Source: Microvelia longipes
Lineage: Eukaryota > Arthropoda > Insecta > Hemiptera > Veliidae
Assembly (NCBI GenBank): GCA_018340805.1
Contig: JACMZG010001914.1
Span: forward strand, 49,428,680-49,492,679
DNA: 64,000 nucleotides
Direction of reading: 5' to 3'
The notes under the pieces: model-generated
Told to the model about the DNA's origin: nothing
The model's input: only the letters and a program-made list of their open reading frames with translations
Databases searched by the model: none
Translations under genes and position numbers: made by a program
In this document: in pieces, positions 58,480 through 64,000 of the stretch
Numbering within the stretch: the first letter of the stretch is position 1
How the letters are laid out: each line of letters starts with the position of its first letter

Positions 58480-61400
58480 ATCATAAGCTAAGTAAGTTTT
58501 TAGCTTATGGTTTAAGCCTCAGCAAAAAACTTCATTGGTTTCATAAGCTAAGTAAGTTTTCAGCCTTAGCTAATAACTTTCATAGTTTCATAAGCTAAGT
58601 TAGTTTTCAGTTTAGGGTTTCAGCCTAAGCTAATAACTTCCTTGGTTTTATAAGCTAAGTAAGTTTTCAGCCTGCTAAAAACTTCCTTGTTTCATAAGCT
58701 AAGTAAGTTTTCACCTCAGCTAAAAACTTCAGCTTGCTTTCCTTGGTTTCATAAGCTAAGTAAGTTTTCAGCCTCAGCAAAAAACTTCCTTGGTTTCATA
58801 AGCTAAGTAAGATTTCAGCCTCAGCAAAAAACTTCCTTGGTTTCATAACTAAAAAAGTTTTCAGACTCAGCAAAAAAACTTCCTTGGTTTTATAAGCTAA
58901 AAAAGTTTTCAGACTCAGCAAAAAACTTCCTTGGTTTCATAAGCTAAGTAAGTTTTTCAACCTCAGCAAAAAACTTCCTTGGTTTCATAAGCTAAGTAAG
59001 GTTTTCAACCTCAGCAAAAAACTTCCTTGGTTTCATAACTAAGTAAGTTTTCAGCCAGCTAAAAACTTTGGTTCATAAGCTAAGTAAGTTTTCCAGCCTC
59101 AGCTAAAAACTTCTTGGTTTCATAAGCTAAGTAAGTTTTCAGCCTCAGCAAAAAACTTCCTTAGTTTCATAAGCTAAGTAAGTTTTCAGCTTCAGCAAAA
59201 AACTTCCTTGGTTTCATAAGCTAAGTAAGTTTTCAGCTTATGGTTTCAGCCTCAGCTAAAAACTTCCTTAGTTTCATAAGCTAAGTAAGTTTTCAGCCTC
59301 AGCAAAAAACTTCCTTGGTTTCATAAGCTAAGTAAGTTTTCAGTCTCAGCAAAAAACTTCCTTAGTTTCATAAGCTAAGTAAGTTTCAGCCTCAGTAAAA
59401 AACTTCCTTGGTTCATAAGCTAAGTAAGTTTTCAGCCTCAGTAAAAAACTTCCTTGGTTTCATAAGCTAAGTAAGTTTTCAGCCTCAGCAAAAAACTTCC
59501 TTCAGCTAAGCCTCAAGGTTTCAAAGCTCAGAAAAAACTTCCTTGTTTCATAAGCTAAGTAAGTTTTTCAGCCTCAGCAAAAAACTTCCTGGTTTCATAA
59601 GCTAAGTAAGTTTTCAGCCTCAGCAAAAAACTTCCTTGGTTTCATAAGCTAAGTAAGTTTTCAGCCTCAGCAAAAAACTTCCTTGGTTTCATAAGCTAAG
59701 TAAGTTTTCAGCCTCAGCAAAAACTTCCTTGGTTTCATAAGCTAAGTAAGTTTTTCAACCTCAGCAAAAAAACTTCCTTGGTTTCATAAGCTAAGTAAGG
59801 TTTTTAGCTTATGGTTTAAGCCTCAGCTAATTACTTCTTTGGATTCATCAGCTAAGTAAGTTTTCAGCTTATGTTTCAGCCTCAGCTAAAAACTTCCTTG
59901 GTTTTCATAAGCTAAGTAAGGTTTTCAGCCTCAGCTAAAAACTTCCTTGGTTTCATAAGCTAAGTAAGTTTTCAGCCTCAGCAAAAAACTTCCTTAGTTT
60001 TTCATAAGCTAAGTAAGTTTTTTCAGCTCAGCAAAAACTTCCTTGGTTTCATAGCTAAGTAAGTTTTCAGCCTCAGCTAAAACTTCCTTAGTTTCATAAG
60101 CTAAGTAAGTTTTCAGCCTCAGCAAAAAACATCCTTGGTTTCATAAGCTAAGTAAGTTTTCAGCCTCAGCAAAAAACTTCCTTAGTTTGATAGCTAAGTA
60201 AGTTTTCAGCCCAGCAAAAACTTCCTTGGTTTCATAAGCTAAGTAAGTTTTCAGCCTCAGCAAAAACTTCCTTGTTTCATAAGCTAAGTTTTCAATTCCT
60301 TGGTTTCATAAGCTAAGTTTTTCAGCCTCAGCAAAAAACTCCTTGGTTTCATAAGCTAAGTAATTTTCAGCCTCAGCAAAAACTGCCTTGGTTTCATAAG
60401 CTAAGTAAGTTTTCAGCCTCAGCAAAAAACTTCCTTGGTTTCATAAGCTAAGTAAGTTTTCAACCTCAGCAAAAAACTTCCTTGGTTTCATAAGCTAAGT
60501 AAGTTTTTAGCTTATGGCTTAAGCCTCAGCTAATTACTTCTTTGGATTCATCAGCTAAGTAAGTTTTCAGCTTATGGTTTCAGCCTCAGCTAAAATAAGC
60601 TTCCTTAAACTTCCTTGGTTTCATAAGCTAAGTAAGTTTCAGCCTCAGCAAAAAACTTCCTTAGTTTCATAAGCTAAGTAAGTTTTCAGCTTCAGCAAAA
60701 AACTCCTTGGTTTCATAAGCTAAGTAAGTTTCATGGTTTTAGCCTCAGCTAAAAACTTCCTTAGTTTCATAAGCTAAGTAAGTTTTCAGCCTCAGCAAAA
60801 AACTTCCTTGTTTCATAAGCTAAGTAAGTTTTCAGCCTCAGCAAAAAACCTTCCTTGGTTTCATAAGCTAAGTAAGTTTCAGCCTCAGCAAAAAACTTCC
60901 TTGGTTTCATAAGCTAAGTAAGTTTTCAGCCTCAGCAAAAAACTTCCTTGGTTTCATAAGCTAAGTAAGTTTTCAACCTCAGCAAAAAACTTCCTTGGTT
61001 TCATAAGCTAAGTAAGTTTTTAGCTTATGGTTTAAGCCTCAGCTAAATACTTCCTTGGATTCATCAGCTAAGTAAGTTTTCAGCTTATGGTTTCAGCCTC
61101 AGCTAAAAACTTCCTTGGTTTCATAAGCTAAGTAAGTTTTCAGCCTCAGCTAAAAACTTCTTGGTTTATAAGCTAAGTAAGTTTTCAGCCTCAGCAAAAA
61201 ACTTCCTTAGTTTCAAAGCTAAGTAAGTTTTCAGCTTCAGCAAAAAACCTTCCTTGGTTCATAAGCTAAGTAAGTTTTCAGCTCAGCTAAAAACTTCCTT
61301 AGTTTCATAAGCTAAGTAAGTTTTCAGCCTCACAAAAAAACATCTGGTTTTCAGCTCAGCAAAAAAAAATAAGCTAAGTAAGTTTCAGCCTCAGCAAAAA

Positions 61401-63240
61401 ACTCCTTGGTTTCATAAGCTAAGTAAGTTTTTCAGCCCAGCAAAAAAACTTCCTTGGTTTCATAGCTAAGTAAGTTTTCAGCTCAAAAAAACTTCCTTGT
61501 TTCAAGTAAGTAAGTTTTCAGCTCAGCAAAACTTCTTGTTTCATAAGCTAAGTAGTTTTCAGCTCTTTGGTTTCATAATAAGTAAGTTTCAGCAAGCAAA
61601 ACTTCCTTGGTTTCATAAGCTAAGTAAGTTTCACCTCAGCAAAAAACTTCCTTGGTTCATAAGCTAAGTAAGTTTTTAGCTTATGGCTTAAGCCTCAGCT
61701 AATTACTTCTTTGGATTCATCAGCTAAGTAAGGTTTTCAGCTTATGGTTTCAGCCTCAGCTAAAAACTTCCTTGGTTTCATAAGCTAGTAAGTTTTCAGC
61801 CTCAGTAAAAACTTCCTTGGTTTCATAAGCTAAGTAAGTTTTCAGCCTCAGCAAAAAACTTCCTTAGTTTCATAAGCTAAGTAAGTTTTCAGCTTCAGCA
61901 AAAACTTCCTTGTTTCATAAGCAAGAAGTTTTCAGCTTATGGTTTCAGCCTCAGCTAAAACTTCCTTAGTTTCATAGCTAAGTAAGTTTTCAGCCTCAGC
62001 AAAAAACTTCCTTGGTTTCATAAGCTAAGTAAGTTTTCCGGTCTCAGCAAAAAACTTCCTTAGTTTCATAAGCTAAGTAAGTTTTCAGCCTCAGCTAAAA
62101 ACTTCCTTGGTTTCATAAGCTAAGTAAGTTTTCAGCCTCAGTAAAAACTTCCTTTTTCATAAGCTAAGTAAGTTTTCAGCCCTCAGCAAAAAAACTTCCC
62201 TTGGTTTCATAAGCTTAAGTAAGTTTTCAGTCTCAGCAAAATTCCTTAGTTTGATAAGCTAAGTAAGTTTTCAGCAGCCTCAGCAAAAACTTCCTTGGTT
62301 TCATAGCTAAGTAAGTTCAGCCTCAGCAAAAAACTTCTTGTTTCATAAGCTAAGTAAGTTTTCAGCCTCAGCAAAAAACTATCCTTGGTTTTCATAAGCT
62401 AAGTAGTTTTCAGCCGCAAAAAAACTTCCCTTGTTCATAAGCTAAGTAAGTTTTTCAGCCTCAGCAAAAAACTTTTTTTCACAGTAAAGCTCAGAAAACT
62501 TCTTGGTTTCATAAGCTAGTAAGTTTTCAACCTCAGCAAAAACTTCCTTGGTTTCATAAGCTAAGTAAGTTTTAGCTTAGGTTAAGCCTCTCCTTGGTTT
62601 CAGCTAAGTAAGGTTCACTTCAGCCTCAGCTAAAAACTTCTTGTTTCATAGCTAAGTAAGTTTCAAGCAAAAAACTCCTTGTTTAATCTAAGTTTTCAGC
62701 GCAAAAAACTTTCTTGGTTTCATAAGCTAAGTAGTTTTCAGCCTCAGCAAAAAAGCTTTTGTTTTCATAAGCTAGTAAGTTTTCAGCCTCAGGCAAAAAA
62801 CTTCCTTAGTTTCATAAGCTAAGTAAGTTTTCAGCCTCAGCAAAAACTTCCTTGGTTTCATAACTAAGGTAAGTTTTCAACCTCAGCAAAAAACTTCCTT
62901 GGTTTCATAAGCTAAGTAAGTTTTCAGCCTCAGCAAAACTTCCTTGGTTTCATAAGCTAAGTAAGTTTTCAGCTTTAGCAAAAAACTTCCTTGGTTTCAT
63001 AAGCTAAGTAAGTTTTCAGCCTCAGCAAAAAACTTCCTTGGTTTCATAAGCTAAGTAAGTTTTCAGCCTCAGCAAAAAACTTCCTTGGTTTCATAAGCTA
63101 TGTAAGTTTTCAACCTCAGCAAAAAACTTCCTTGGTTTCATAAGCTAAGTAAGTTTTTAGCTTATGGTTTAAGCCTCAGCTAATTACTTCCTTGGATTCA
63201 AAAAGTGAAGGAAATTGAGCCTCAGTTAAAATCTTCCTTC
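58480..63240. repeat. 47-bp minisatellite, about 100 copies
   Basis: The unit is made of CATAAGCTAAGTAAGTTTTC, AGCCTCAGCAAAAAACTTCC and TTGGTTT. Variants include TTAGTTT and CAGCTAAAAAC. A longer variant block with AGCTTATGGTTTAAGCCTCA and TTGGATTCATCAGC occurs near 59,806, 60,509, 61,021 and 61,678, with a partial block near 63,158. Many monomers carry 1- to 3-bp deletions, most densely at 61,330-61,620 and 62,200-62,770. A degenerate remnant continues to about 63,355. Confidence 0.97.
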
Positions 63241-63689
63241 GTTAAATTAATAATTTAATTTTTTAAATAATTATAATAAAAAAAATAATAAAAATCCCTT
63301 AGTTACAACAAGCAAAAAAAGTTTTGAGCTTAGGGTTGAGGCTGAACTAAAAACCATAATAGAGAAATGCTGTTCGTTCAACTTATAAATAAAGAAATAA
63401 TAAAAACTTACGAGACGTAAATAAAGCATTGCTAAGCCGAAAACAAACATACCTGAAACCAAAGAATAAAACATTATATTATTAAAGAGCTAATTGGGTA
63501 AGAGTTGATAGACAAGCCCCAACTGTAACACATTACTGACTTCCTGGAACGATACATACAATCCATAGTTAGGATAAAGGCCCCTCATTACTAGTGCTTA
63601 GAAAATTAAACGTTGTATGATTGTATGTTGTATGTTTAAAGAAGTCCACACATCAAATTTTCCTCTATTCGCGATTCAAATAGATAGTT

Positions 63690-63955
63690 GTAAGGTTTGG
63701 CAATACCAATGGCGGAAAACGAAAGGGTGATCATTTTGTTATAATAGGATTAGCATGGGAGCCAATAAAAATTCTTCTTTTATTTCTTTATTGTTCGTTA
63801 ATTTGTGATAAATGAGGTAAAGATTAATAGAACGACCATCGGTGCTAAAAAAAATTTCCAATTTTTCACAGATAAATAACTTCGAATATTCTAGGATTTT
63901 AAATATAGAATCAGGCTCTTATCACTACACACTTGGATTTGTCTGATTTAAGCCA
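63690..63955 (+). mobile_element. dispersed repeat R6, copy 2
   Basis: GGCAATACCAATGGCGG, AGGATTAGCATGGGAGCC and ATAGAATCAGGCTCTTATCA match 14,045-14,310 in the same order and orientation. Confidence 0.75.
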
Positions 63956-64000
63956 GAAATAATAGAACCTGAACGGATAATTTAAACAAACATTTTACAA

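Noticed and set aside
58480..63240. CRISPR-like array
   Set aside because: The units are contiguous 47-bp tandem repeats without unique spacers, in a eukaryotic intron.

Overview
This is an AT-rich, intron-dominated eukaryotic window, almost certainly from an arthropod and most likely an insect. The clearest gene is the polarity gene scribble (scrib). Nine coding exons lie on the minus strand between 1,802 and 23,115. Their reading phases join without a break, and the translated leucine-rich repeats follow insect Scribble closely. About 1.19 kb of coding sequence (about 396 residues) is present: most of the leucine-rich repeat (LRR) domain, the LAP-specific segment after it, and the start of the acidic linker. 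The N-terminal exon(s), with about 90 residues, and all PDZ exons lie outside the window or were not recognised. No coding exon was found from 23,116 to 64,000, so that stretch is probably one 5' intron of at least 40.8 kb.

Everything else is repeat or unassigned intron. From 1 to 24 kb the scrib introns hold an internally deleted mariner element, tRNA-derived SINE pieces, fold-back elements, a Ty3/gypsy-like remnant and several minisatellites. One 76-bp tandem repeat duplicates a real intron-exon junction. From 24 to 40 kb there are fold-back elements (one a nearly perfect 487-bp palindrome), a MITE family with long terminal inverted repeats, and minisatellites of 20 to 116 bp. From 40.4 to 43.3 kb lies the most unusual structure: two inverted-repeat pairs interlocked in the order a-b-a'-b', with a GC-rich cluster of tiny hairpins near the centre. 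From 43 to 58 kb there are long (TA)n arrays, more dispersed repeats, SINEs and a damaged Penelope-like retroelement with reverse transcriptase and GIY-YIG endonuclease domains. From 58.5 to 63.2 kb there is a minisatellite of about 100 copies of a 47-bp unit, with a longer-range variant pattern.

Two threads connect many of the repeats. First, several different fold-back families carry a short motif (CTGA-N-GA, a small hairpin, then GAAA) like the one at the 3' end of the Penelope-like element here, and resembling part of a hammerhead ribozyme core. Second, many (TA)n arrays sit next to a shared element end (TTAGCGAATTTTC, then GAAAA and a GAGCTTATGAGGTT-like stretch), which suggests that the arrays are carried by a transposable element family. 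All assignments come from reading the sequence by eye, and exact boundaries of repeats are approximate.
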